A stretch of 64,000 nucleotides of DNA from Parasponia andersonii (taxonomy: Eukaryota > Streptophyta > Magnoliopsida > Rosales > Cannabaceae). A model generated the notes under the pieces. It was not told the origin of the DNA and did not search any database. It was given only the letters and a program-made list of their open reading frames with translations. This document shows positions 35,796 through 46,070 of the stretch, one piece after another. Location of the stretch: the NCBI GenBank assembly GCA_002914805.1, contig JXTB01000101.1, positions 218,516 through 282,515 of the forward strand, given 5' to 3'. Positions within the stretch are counted from its first letter, which is position 1. Each line of letters begins with the position of its first letter. The position numbers were made by a program, and so were the translations under genes.

Positions 35796-35977
35796 TACTA
35801 GCTATATATTTTCTTCAAGAGCATAAGAAAAGGAAAAAAGAAAACAGTCTTTAAAAATTTGATGCTACCAAACATTTCATTAGTAATTATGTAAGTCGTA
35901 CACATGGTAGTCTTTCTATTATATTCTATAATTCCTATCTGAATTTTTAGTTGGTTGACCTATTCAAGCAGTTCCTT

Positions 35978-36090
35978 GAAAATTGTATCTTGATTTTCCC
36001 CAATGTCATGTCGCTATATTCCATCATACATAGAAAATTGTATCTTGATTTTCCCCAATGTCATGTCGCTATATTCCATCATACATAGAC
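35978..36090 (+). repeat. ~55-bp tandem duplication
   Basis: GAAAATTGTATCTTGATTTT, then CCCCAATGTCATGTCGCTAT and TCCATCATACATAGA, occurs twice back to back. Confidence 0.9.
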
Positions 36091-36142
36091 AGTGGAGGAG
36101 CCACGTTAAGGCAACGAACATATTTTTGGAAAAAATCTTTAC

Positions 36143-36177
<35 letters not shown>

Positions 36178-37127
36178 TTTATATGTTAAATCAACTCATA
36201 GGTTTCGTTTCATTAAATTTAAAGTTTTTATATTTAATCCATTCAAAATTAAGTTAATTATTTCTCTAATCCTTAAATATCATCAATCTATTTACTTTTA
36301 AATTTCTTATATTTTATCTTAATAATCTCTTTTACCTCTATTTTTTTTCTCCCTAACTTTTATCAACAACTTATTTTTTTTTTTAAATATATAGGTTTAA
36401 ACAACTAGCAATTTTTATATCATATTAGGCAACATATAAAATTAGAAAAAATAATTTTATGATGGATAGATATGATATTTGTGTGTGTATTTATATACAT
36501 ATTTTTTGGTAGATTGGTCTAAATTAATGTTTTATATTTGTGTTTTTTTAAAAAAATTCAATTCACTCACATATTTTCATTTCCCAAAAAAAAAAAAAAT
36601 CACTCACTTAATTAGTTATGAAAATTACATGTTAGTAAATTTTATCTCATTTTTGTTTTCTTCTCTTAGTTTGTAAATTTTATAAAATAAGTGAGTTTTC
36701 TATCTCTAATTTAGAAGGTATTTTAAAACAAAAGTGTACTAATTATTCTATACATGAGAAAACAATGAAAACAGTAAGAAATACTTTTGCATATCTTATT
36801 ACAACTACGAAGTTAGAAAAACTAATTTTAGATTATAATCTAGATTTTGAGATTAAGCTTGAAAAATATATAAGTAAATTGATGTTTGTTGAATTTTTAT
36901 TTAAGTTAACTTAAAATTTTGATCTCTATATTTCCTCCCCGCCCCCTAAAATAAATTTCTAGCTCCGCCATTGTATATAGGTGACCATGAATTATGAAAA
37001 GTAAGTAAGATATATACGTACGTAATAGTTAACAAGAAATAAATGTAGTACATCATTGCTTAGCATAATATCACATATTGGATATATTGCTTGGTTATGT
37101 ATATAATCTATGGTTGCTAACGTAGTA

Positions 37128-37350
37128 GGTTCTTTTTTTGGTTTTTTGTATCTATACATAGGTATTTTTTTTAGCCGTTAAATCATCATCTAAAAGTAAT
37201 CTAATGACTATAATGAAGTACATGAAAATGAAAAAATGTGTATCGTTAATACTTTTTTTCTTTTTTATTTTTTTATTATAAAAAATATACGTAATAAATT
37301 TTCATTAGCTAAAATGATACCTATATATAGGTAAAAAAATATATATATTA
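37128..37350 (-). mobile_element. MITE of the GGTATTTTT family, inverted copy
   Basis: In reverse orientation it matches 29520..29719: ATGATACCTATATATAGGTA at the right end and GTATCTATACATAGGTATTT at the left, with the shared middle GACTATAAT(G/A)AA(G/A)T(A/G)CATGAAAA. Confidence 0.65.
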
Positions 37351-38449
37351 GATTGATGCTATATATATATATATAAAAATGGCATTCTTGCTTGAGAAAA
37401 TCTCTATCATTTTTCTTTTATGGTATAAAACAAAAGATAAAAATATTATCAAGTTCTTAATCAATCCCTTCTTAAAAATAATTTTCTTTCATTTTTTTTT
37501 TTTGGATAAAAGATGTGTTAATTGAAACAAAACAGAGCCCGAAGACTTACAAAACAGAGAACAAGCTAACCCCCATTAGAAGTGATCCTGGCAAACAACA
37601 GCAGGTACTTCCGAAAGATTTAGAGTATCAGAAGAACTACGAACATAAGCCCATGAAGCCAAATTATGGGCAAAGTAATTATATTCCCTAGAAACATAGC
37701 TTTCATGTTAAACTATATAGCTGTATCTCATGTAATGAGTCTATTGACTCCAACCGGTACACAAAGAGCGAAGGTTGACAAATACTGCTCAGCCTATGCT
37801 CATTGCTTTCCAATAGTTATCTCTAGCAAGTTAAGAAAGAGACTAGTCAACTTGTTCGAGAGATGAGAAATAGACAACGAAAAAGAATTAAAACAAAATA
37901 AAAAACAAAGAAAAAACAAATATATATGAAAGAATTGCTTCTTTGAGAGTTCAAAAAATAATAACCTTGTTTGTGAGATTTTCCACGTTCACGTGGTAAA
38001 AAGTACTTGTATACTTGGATTTTTGTTTTTTTTAAGAATTTGTATACTAGGATTCTACTTTACGTTTTTCCTAGTTTTTTTTTCCCCCAACATGATCATT
38101 TTGTGTCAAAGGATAATAAAAAAGGCATCGTACTCGAATTAATGGTACAACTTAAATCGCCTCCTTAAAATAATTGTGATCAAGGAGAATTTCTTGTTTT
38201 GAATACTTTATTATACACTACATTGAACATGGTTTGGTTATATTAGATTTTCATGCTAAAACTAAAACCGGTCAAATTCAGTCATTTTGAATGTTAAACT
38301 GTCCCCCTCTTCCTCTCCGATCGAAACCATTCTAGTCTTCTGCGCAATATGTATAATCAATCTCTCTAAGCATCAACTATTCTTTCAACAACACAACATC
38401 TCATCTGAAAGTTAAAAAGACAAAAGGAAGAACAAATTAAAGAGACGGT

Positions 38450-38533
38450 TGTATTTGTCACTCTCGAATATCCATGGTTCATTGGTGGGGGAAAATTATC
38501 TATAGTGTGAGATTTGTTTACACATTCTATCAT

Positions 38534-38574
<41 letters not shown>

Positions 38575-38780
38575 AGTTACTTGGTTTATCTTTAGATAAA
38601 TATGCCCTATTTATAGTTTGAATTGGATTTTATCATCGTGGTAATTACAGTTTTTCGTCCCATTTTCCGTATGCAGCTTGTGATGTTTTGACGAAATGTT
38701 GAAGACCAGTATAACTTTGTAGGGTGAAAGATCTCATCAACGTCTTATACTGATTGAATTATATCATGAATGAAATGAAT
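38450..38780 (+). repeat. Diverged dispersed repeat, copy 2
   Basis: This is the partner of 12690..13030, including TATTTGTCACTC, AAATTATCTATA and ACTTTGTAGGGTGAAAGATC. Confidence 0.45.
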
Positions 38781-38999
38781 TTTCACCTTTGATAGAAAAA
38801 TCAAGTCTAGTCCAATTATAATCAATCGGTATAAGATCTCATCAACATCTCATATTAATTTATTGAAAAATATACTGAATGAAATGAATTATCAAGTCTA
38901 GTCCAATTATAATTGAATTGGATTTACTTAGGCAAATTGGTATATTATTATCCAATAAAAACAAAGGTTATTAATACGGTACATATATAAAATATAATA

Positions 39000-39085
39000 T
39001 AGCAAAATATATATATATTTTTGGACTTGAGGATGGGGATTTAAATTCAAAATCATCTGCCTTGAGAGACAGTGTGGTTATCACC
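39000..39085 (-). repeat. Possible SINE-like fragment, minus strand
   Basis: Read on the minus strand, TGGTGATAACCACACTGTCT, then GATTTTGAATTTAAATCCCC, follows the layout of the fragment at 16928 (AACCACACC, then GAGTTTGAATCC). The B box is weak. Confidence 0.3.
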
Positions 39086-39678
39086 AAATTATGTTTACAA
39101 CTACAAATTGGTCTTGTATTCATATTAAATTGTTATCATTCTTGAACGTAAATGCACAAGTTAAATAACAAATACTAGGATGTAATTATAGCTATGTATT
39201 TAGTACATGTAGAATGTTGCATCACCAATGTCGTTATAATACACCCAATGAAGTCCATAACTTGGCCATAATTGTCAATATTGGTGTGGTGCATGGATAC
39301 ACCTTTTGGCTTTTGCACGGATAGAGTTGGTCTCTTAGATTCAACCACAAGGTCCAGATACGAAAGAAACTAGCTAGAACTTAGAAGTCTTTTTCTTCTT
39401 CCTCTAAATATTTATATATTTTTATTTTTAATTGAAACAAAAAGACCCTGTGATGTGTGGGAAAAAGAAACAAAGAGTAGGCAACCCAATCAACAACCCC
39501 AAACTACCCCATACATTAGTGTTATTATTGAATAAAATTAGATAAACAAAATTATCCGACAACCTAATAAGAACAAATTAGAATTTACGTACTTTTTTGA
39601 CATTTATGTTTAGAGGGTCCCACTGTCCTTGTCATGGTTTGTGACAATATAAGACTTATTTGCATAGAACCAACACTA

Positions 39679-39855
39679 ATTGCGCATTTGTTAATGGATT
39701 TCAGCCGTTTTCAGGTGATTTATCATGTTCACTTTTATCAAATTCATACTTACTAATTGCGCATTCGTCAAAAAAAAAAAAAAAATTTGCGCATTTGTTG
39801 GATTTCAGCCGTATTCAGGTGATTTATCATATTCACTTTTATCAAATTCATTATT
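39679..39855 (+). repeat. ~107-bp tandem duplication
   Basis: TTGCGCATTTGTT(A/G) followed by ATTTCAGCCGT(T/A)TTCAGG and GATTTATCAT(G/A)TTCAC occurs near 39679 and again near 39786, separated by an A-rich run. Confidence 0.85.
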
Positions 39856-41123
39856 TACTAAGTACTTTTTTTTCATAATTACATTTAGATTAAGAAAGAA
39901 ATTTTGAAAAAAGCTTCCTAAATCAACAACGTATATTGTCTGTTTTTAGTGCACATAGTCAAAAGGTTGTTCGATTAAAATGATAAAATATGTTCCCATT
40001 TAATTTACCAATTCACATAGCACTTAGTGTTAACTAGTGGTTTATGTGACAAGGATGGTAGTATCATTGAGTCTTGTTCCCGTATCTTAATCGCAGAAGA
40101 AGATATATTGTACCAGGAAAAAAGAATCAATTTAAACTTTTGATTTCGTTTTTTATTTTAACAAATGATATGATTAAAACGTTGAAGGTCCAATTTGAAG
40201 GAGAGGTAGATTATCATCAAATATTGGTAAAGAGTCAAATTTTGTTCCAAGTCTCTACAAGATAATCTCATAGATAGTCACAAGTTTCCAATAATCAAAT
40301 GACGAGATTCACCGTATTAGACTATCAGTTAAGAGTTCGTCATTTAACCTATAATGAACGCTATTAGGTGGTGTATATACCCCGCACCCAAACCCAAAAA
40401 AAAAAAAAGGTGCATATGCCCGTCTTAAAGGCCCGCAATTTAAGGACTAACTATTATTTTTGTCCTAGTTGTAACTTAAGATCACCACTATATAGTCACC
40501 ATTACATAACAATTTCCCTTATCTTCTACAATGTTGATAATCTCGAAAGGGAAAGCCGTGATCTTTGCCTATTTAGTGAGTTAGAGCCAAATAAATGCCA
40601 ACTGTATTGTAGAGTTGTATTTATTAGTTTCACCAAGAAATCATCAAACTATGATTTTTTTTTATTTAATTATATACATGTAATAAAAACAAAAGAAGAA
40701 GAAATTGTAGCATGAAACACAACTTTCACAAAGTAAGCACCAAAGGACCAAAATAATAACAATGATATGCGTACGCAAAGGTGGCATGTTTGGTCAAGTT
40801 ATGACTTTTGAGCCTTTTACCTGAAGCGTGCAGCCACGCTCTTATGAGGTGCGAGTATGAAAAATAAATAAGCAATCTCAAGTGAGAACAACCGGAGAGA
40901 ATTGTCCAAGTTCCAGAACTAGATTTGTTCTTACTTTTTAGAAGATCAACTATAAAGAATCTTTATTTATAATGACATAATTAAAAACGATAGGTTCTAT
41001 TTTGGCCGGTTCAACGGAATACTTAAACAATTCAACCATGCAAACCTAACCGTGTTGAATAAAAAAAGCACACACCCCATAATCTGAAGGCCAAAGAGGA
41101 TCATTATGTATAATATAAGATAG

Positions 41124-41135
41124 TATATATAAAAA
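41124..41135 (+). promoter_or_regulatory. TATA box of the tandem-kinase gene
   Basis: TATATATAAAAA lies about 100 bp before the start codon, with a CT-rich leader (CTTCTTCTTCTCCACC) after it. Transcription likely starts at about 41155..41170. Confidence 0.55.
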
Positions 41136-41232
41136 CATATGTGAAAAACATCTCAAGGCTTCTTCTTCTCCACCAGTTTCATCCATGTCCACCTAGTTTG
41201 CCTTCCTTTAGCCAAAACCCACCATAGCCACC

Positions 41233-43737
41233 ATGCAGCTGAGACAACTCTGCATCATTTTACCAGCAGACTTTGATGAAATAGATCACTCAGACCATAA
41301 AAAACCCAGCAAACCCACCAAAGAAGAAGAACCCAGAAAGCATTCCCACCGCAGCTGTGGGAGTCATACAATTACTCTCATTAGAAAGTTTCTATCTGAG
41401 CTCTATGAATCCAGTTGGGTCAGTTGTTGTTACCATGACAGAAGAAGAAGAAAACAGCAATCTGGGGAGGTCTTCTTTCATGACACAGATGGACAGCAAC
41501 TCACAGACAAGGAGGTAGGTGGAGAAAGTCCTAGAATCTTCAGCTTTGCTGAACTTTATATAGGCTCTAATGGATTTAGTGAGAAGGAAGTTCTCGGTAG
41601 TGGGGGTTTTGGTAAGGTTTATAGAGCAGTTCTTCCTAGTGATGGAACTCTGGTTGCAGTTAAGTCCTTGGCAGAGAAGGGAGAGAGGTTTGAGAAGACT
41701 TTCGTGGCCGAGCTCGTGGCCGTGGCTCACCTCCGTCATAGGAATCTTGTCCGGTTAAGAGGATGGTGTGTTCACGAAGACCAGCTTTTCCTGGTTTATG
41801 ACTACATGCCTAACCGAAGCCTTGATCGAATACTTTTCAAGACGCCAGAGAACATGGGGTTAGCACCTTTAAGCTGGGATCTCCGGAGGAAAATAGTTAA
41901 TGGCTTGGCTGCTGCGCTTTTCTATCTTCATGAGCAGCTCGAAACTCAGATTATTCATCGAGATGTCAAGACCAGCAACGTTATGCTCGACTCTCATTAC
42001 AACGCCAGGCTTGGTGACTTTGGCTTGGCAAGATGGTTAGAACACGAGCTCGAGTACCAAACCAAGGCACCATCGATGAAAGATCACCAGTTTAGGCTCG
42101 CTGAGACTACCAGAATTGGTGGTACAATTGGGTACTTGCCACCTGAGAGCTTCCAAAGACGGAGTGTTTCCACCGCGAAATCCGACGTTTTCAGCTTTGG
42201 GATTGTTGTATTGGAGGTGGTATCAGGTCGGAGAGCGGTGGATCTCACTTATGCTGATGATCAGATCATCCTGCTTGACTGGATTAGGAGGCTTTCTGAT
42301 GAGAGAAAGCTTTTACAAGCAGGGGACTCTCGGCTTCAAGATGGATCTTACGGTCTTTCTGATATGGAGCGTCTGATCCATCTAGGTCTGCTCTGCACAC
42401 TCCACAATCCACAACTAAGGCCAAACATCAAATGGGTTGTTGAAGCACTTTCTGGCAATATGACCGGCAAATTGCCGCCTTTACCGTCGTTTCAGTCCCA
42501 CCCTCCATACATCTCTTTGTCCTCTCCCACCAATACCAGCTCAAGCAACGCCAACTCCACCACCAGGTCCATAACAACCACAACAACCAACATATCAGCC
42601 ACATCTATCTCATCAAACTATGTAACAGCCACGGGAGAAACCATCTATGCAACTGCTGAAAATGGAATCAGTGACGCAAACACTTCTCGAAGATTTTGCC
42701 AGGGGAAAATTTTCCCCATGGTTCAGACTCCAAGAGAAATATCCTTTGCAGAGATCATCTCTGCGACGAATAATTTCTCAGATTCAAAAAGGGTGGCAGA
42801 GTTGGACTTTGGAACCGCCTACCATGGCTTCCTGAACAACTCTCACCATGTTCTTGTGAAACGGCTAGGCATGAAGACATGTCCGGCACTGAGGACAAGA
42901 TTCTCCAACGAATTACAGAACTTAGGAAGGCTGCGTCATCGGAATCTTGTGCAGCTACGTGGATGGTGCACTGAGCAAGGTGAAATGCTTGTCGTCTATG
43001 ATTACTCAACGAATAGGCTTCTGAGTCACTTGCTTTTCCATCAAGATCATAAAGCTGGCCTTTCTTTCCTGCAGTGGCATCATAGGTACAGTATCATCAA
43101 ATCACTGGCTTCTGCCATTCATTATCTTCATGAGGAATGGGATGAACAAGTTATTCACAGAAACATTACCTCTTCAGCAGTTATCCTTGATCCAGACATG
43201 AATCCAAGACTCAGTTCTTTTGCTCTAGCTGAATTTCTGACACGAAATGAGCATGGTCACCATATCATTACTGACTCAAAGAAATCAGTTCGTGGGATTT
43301 TTGGTTACATGTCTCCAGAGTCCATAGAATCCGGAGAAGCAACCACAATGGCTGATGTTTATAGCTTTGGAGTGGTGATGCTTGAGGTGGTTAGTGGACA
43401 GATGGCCGTGGATTTTCGACGGCCTGAGGTACTTCTGGTGAAGAAAGTCCACGACTTTGTGGCACGAAAAAGGCCATTGGAGGAACTAGCAGATATCAGG
43501 TTGAATGGAGAATACAATCACAAGGAACTGATGAGACTCGTAAAACTAGGAATTCAGTGCACAGGATCCAATCCTCAATCAAGACCAAGCATGAGGCAGA
43601 TTGTCAGAATACTGGATGGGAATGAAAAAGGCTTCATGGAACAAGGACTAAAGAAGGAGAATGTTGAGGAATGGAAACAAACGAATGTTTCATCTTTGTC
43701 ATTAATTAAGAGAATACAAGCTCTCGGAATACAATGA
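41233..43737 (+). CDS. LECRKS2: Tandem-kinase receptor-like protein, LecRK-S.2 type (one active, one degenerate kinase domain)
   Basis: Uninterrupted 834-residue ORF in good start context (GCCACCATG). Kinase domain 1 (about residues 114-405) has LGSGGFGKVY (121-130), Lys144 in VAVK, HRDVKTSN with catalytic Asp244, DFG Asp262, and GTIGYLPPES, so it should be an active Ser/Thr kinase. A Ser/Thr/Asn-rich linker (about 420-490) leads to domain 2 (about 513-795). There the Gly loop is poor (AELDFGTAYHG), Lys543 is kept, HRD is HRN (Asn644) and DFG is SFA (662-664), indicating a pseudokinase. No lectin domain, signal peptide or membrane segment is visible. That fits LecRK-S.2 (Arabidopsis At2g32800/AP4.3A, from memory, about 850 residues and also double-kinase). 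The substrate is unknown. The family call is strong; the orthology is inferred. Confidence 0.92.
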   Translation: MQLRQLCIILPADFDEIDHSDHKKPSKPTKEEEPRKHSHRSCGSHTITLIRKFLSELYESSWVSCCYHDRRRRKQQSGEVFFHDTDGQQLTDKEVGGESPRIFSFAELYIGSNGFSEKEVLGSGGFGKVYRAVLPSDGTLVAVKSLAEKGERFEKTFVAELVAVAHLRHRNLVRLRGWCVHEDQLFLVYDYMPNRSLDRILFKTPENMGLAPLSWDLRRKIVNGLAAALFYLHEQLETQIIHRDVKTSNVMLDSHYNARLGDFGLARWLEHELEYQTKAPSMKDHQFRLAETTRIGGTIGYLPPESFQRRSVSTAKSDVFSFGIVVLEVVSGRRAVDLTYADDQIILLDWIRRLSDERKLLQAGDSRLQDGSYGLSDMERLIHLGLLCTLHNPQLRPNIKWVVEALSGNMTGKLPPLPSFQSHPPYISLSSPTNTSSSNANSTTRSITTTTTNISATSISSNYVTATGETIYATAENGISDANTSRRFCQGKIFPMVQTPREISFAEIISATNNFSDSKRVAELDFGTAYHGFLNNSHHVLVKRLGMKTCPALRTRFSNELQNLGRLRHRNLVQLRGWCTEQGEMLVVYDYSTNRLLSHLLFHQDHKAGLSFLQWHHRYSIIKSLASAIHYLHEEWDEQVIHRNITSSAVILDPDMNPRLSSFALAEFLTRNEHGHHIITDSKKSVRGIFGYMSPESIESGEATTMADVYSFGVVMLEVVSGQMAVDFRRPEVLLVKKVHDFVARKRPLEELADIRLNGEYNHKELMRLVKLGIQCTGSNPQSRPSMRQIVRILDGNEKGFMEQGLKKENVEEWKQTNVSSLSLIKRIQALGIQ

Positions 43738-44207
43738 CAAATCTTCAAGTAAAATGAAGTATAAATTATGTAAACAGTGATTTTCAGAATGTTGATGGGT
43801 TTTTCAGTTGTGTTTCTTTCAACTTTCAGTAAAAGACCTTTGAACTAGATGTCTTTTAGAGAATTATGTACTCAAATGTATTTTTTAACTGAGAAATTTG
43901 TAAAGCCATAGATCTGCACTTATGATTGCCATAGCAATGCCTTGATCAACCATACAACTTGTCAAGTATTATACATCTAAAAGGAAGAAACAGATGTGCA
44001 AAAAGAGAATATTATATCGCATACTCAAATGTCACTGTTAATCACAAAATGGTTCATCACTACTAGATTGAAACCAAACCACTAAAGAAATGAACATCAA
44101 ATGATAACTAATTTCTCATTGCCATATGTGAGATGTCTGAGATAAATATATGCAAGTATTAACCAAACACCATTTGGAACCGTCATTCCACTTAATCTCT
44201 TCGTAGG
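43738..44207. other. Convergent 3' region between the kinase and EF-hand genes
   Basis: The two genes point towards each other across about 470 bp. This probably contains both 3' UTRs. No coding signal. Confidence 0.5.
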
Positions 44208-46070
44208 CTACTCATCATAACTTCCCGTTATGGGCATTTCTTCATCAGTGTCAAGTCCAACCCAATGAACAAAAGCAAAGAGGAACTCCCTGAAACTGAC
44301 ATTCCCATTCCTGTCCCAATCCATTTCTCCTGTGAAGGAAAAATTAAGAAAGGAAGAATAAGTGCATTTGCTACGGAACTAGAAGTAAAGGTTTGAGTAA
44401 AGAAAGCAACTCGTACTGAATCGACTCCTGGTGATGTGTGCAGGGGATCTCTCTGAAGTAGAAGAATCATTTAGTGCCTTGACCATGTCTTTCTTATTCA
44501 GTTTTCCATCACCGTTTTTATCCAGAAATAAGAACACTTCAATTACAGTATCGAAAGTAGCTTCAAGCTCTGGTGAACCCATCTTTGATGTCTGAAAAAT
44601 ATACAAGAAATTGTCAGATAACTAGATCAAAACTTATAGAATAGTGTAAATTGACATGAAGGAAAACTAAGAACATCAAGTTGATTGTGACTACAGTTTG
44701 AGAGGATGAAGGTTGGTCCTTTAAGAGATAGATGAGGCAAAGAAGAACAATAAATTCATTGAATTGTATCCCTTCACTCCCATCCATATCACAAGAATGA
44801 AAAAGATCCTCAATCTCCTCCTCTGTTAGACGAAGTTGCAATTCCTGTAAGCATTTTTTCAGTTCCTCACGGTCAATAAGCCCATTTGAATCTTCATCTA
44901 CAAGTTAGAGAAAAGCTCATTAAACCTTGAACTTAACATCTTGGAATGATGAAATTTCAAGAAAGAGTGAGAGAAAAATCCTCTGAAACTTACCATATTG
45001 TTCGAACACAGTTCTAATTTTTTTCAATTCCTCTTTATACTGAGGAAACTTCATAATTATGCTATTGATTGACTTAAAATTACCAACTCCTTGCGAACCT
45101 CTCTTGACTTCAACTAGCTTCCTTTCAAGCTTAGTATCCAACCTTTTGTATTTGTTTGGTGAACCACAATGGCAGAACATGCCTCCTACTTTATTGGATA
45201 GAGACTTCAGAGAAGGACAAAGTTGAGATGAACCTTTAAAAGAAAAAGGCGGTAATCAGCATGTGCCGGACAAAGGAGACGAAACCAAGACCAAATCAAC
45301 ATCATCTTTCCTTTTAAACTGTCATAGTATATTTGCAGATACTTCTGTTCAGGGTCCATATATAATCTATCTTTCTGTTACATTTCTTTATGAAGAAAAA
45401 ATGAAAAGGCAAACAATAAAAAAGACTTCCATTAAGCAAGTTTGGGCATAATCTTTTCTCCCATCCCATTCTTCTGAAATAAGCCAAAGGTAATCCCACA
45501 AAGCAAAAAATATTTCATATCACCCTCTTTCTCAACACAGTTCCCTTTGATGAACCTATAAAACTCCACAGCTGTTTAAAGAAGCTAATTTCTAACCCTT
45601 TTTCTGTGTAAAACTAAACCAAAATTCTATACTTAGTATTTATTTATGTGTGTATTGCTAATAGGACTCAGCTATAAAGATATACTCTACCTCAATCTGC
45701 CAAATTGTCACAACAACTGAAAAGAAGTATAAACCTCAAAAACTATTTGAAGAAAATGCAAAATTAAATTAAAAAATAACCTAAATATTAATAAGTTCTT
45801 GAATCTACAATAACACCCAAATAAAAACTGGCATTCCAAACAAGAATCCAAACAGTGCCCACTTCCATTTCTGGGGAGAAATAACTGATGGGGTCTCTTA
45901 CTAACTCAAACGCCAATATGTATATACAAATATATATATATATATATATATATGTAATAAAAACTAACTGTTGGGACTTTTCCAAGATGCAAATAACAGT
46001 TGGGAACGAGAGAAAACCATAAACCATGGAAGCAAGAGAAGGTCAGTGACTCGCCTGGAGAAGCCTTCAT
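44208..46070 (-). CDS. Four-EF-hand calcium-binding protein, CML21/CML22 type
   Basis: Exons are complement of 44208..44329, 44417..44591, 44695..44897, 44994..45233 and 46055..46070, 756 nt in total, 251 residues. All splice phases agree. Four EF-hand loops start at D86 (DEDSNGLIDREE), D122 (DMDGSEGIQFNE), D167 (DKNGDGKLNKKD, with Asp instead of Glu at position 12) and D215 (DWDRNGNVSFRE). All keep acidic or polar ligands at positions 1, 3 and 5, so Ca2+ binding is expected at each. The N-terminal extension has CHCGSPNKYKRLDTKLERK, typical of this branch of calmodulin-like proteins. It is a likely calcium sensor; no catalytic domain is present. The first exon (ATG at 46070, 16 nt) joins through a GC-AG intron (CAG/GCGAGT to AAAG). 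If that is wrong, translation would start at the internal ATG at 45180. Confidence 0.88.

Larger units (their letters stand above)
30028..35804 (+). mobile_element. Long-TIR DNA element (Mutator-like candidate) carrying a PF04195/coiled-coil gene
   Basis: Inverted repeats of about 820 bp (30037..30857 and 34976..35795) bound a 5.76-kb unit. The 9-bp TACTAGCTA occurs directly outside both ends (30028..30036 and 35796..35804). A 9-bp duplication with long inverted repeats is the signature of the Mutator superfamily. No MURA-type transposase was seen. The interior is clearly richer in G+C than the surrounding DNA and contains a decayed multi-exon gene. The left tip has four extra bases (GCTG) relative to the right tip. 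Confidence 0.72.
35805..41123. other. AT-rich intergenic DNA upstream of the kinase gene
   Basis: No gene is supported. It contains a 57-bp tandem duplication, (AT)n tracts at about 36146..36174 and 38540..38572, one MITE copy, a SINE-like fragment on the minus strand, an old dispersed repeat, and a ~107-bp duplication near 39680. Confidence 0.45.

Noticed and set aside
37500-37870. LINE/RNase H remnant
   Set aside because: The texture (ACAAAACAGAGCCCGAAG and similar) is suggestive, but translated frames show no conserved motif I can stand behind.
41392-43009. Minus-strand and alternative-frame ORFs in the kinase gene
   Set aside because: They overlap the well-supported 834-residue frame and have no domains.
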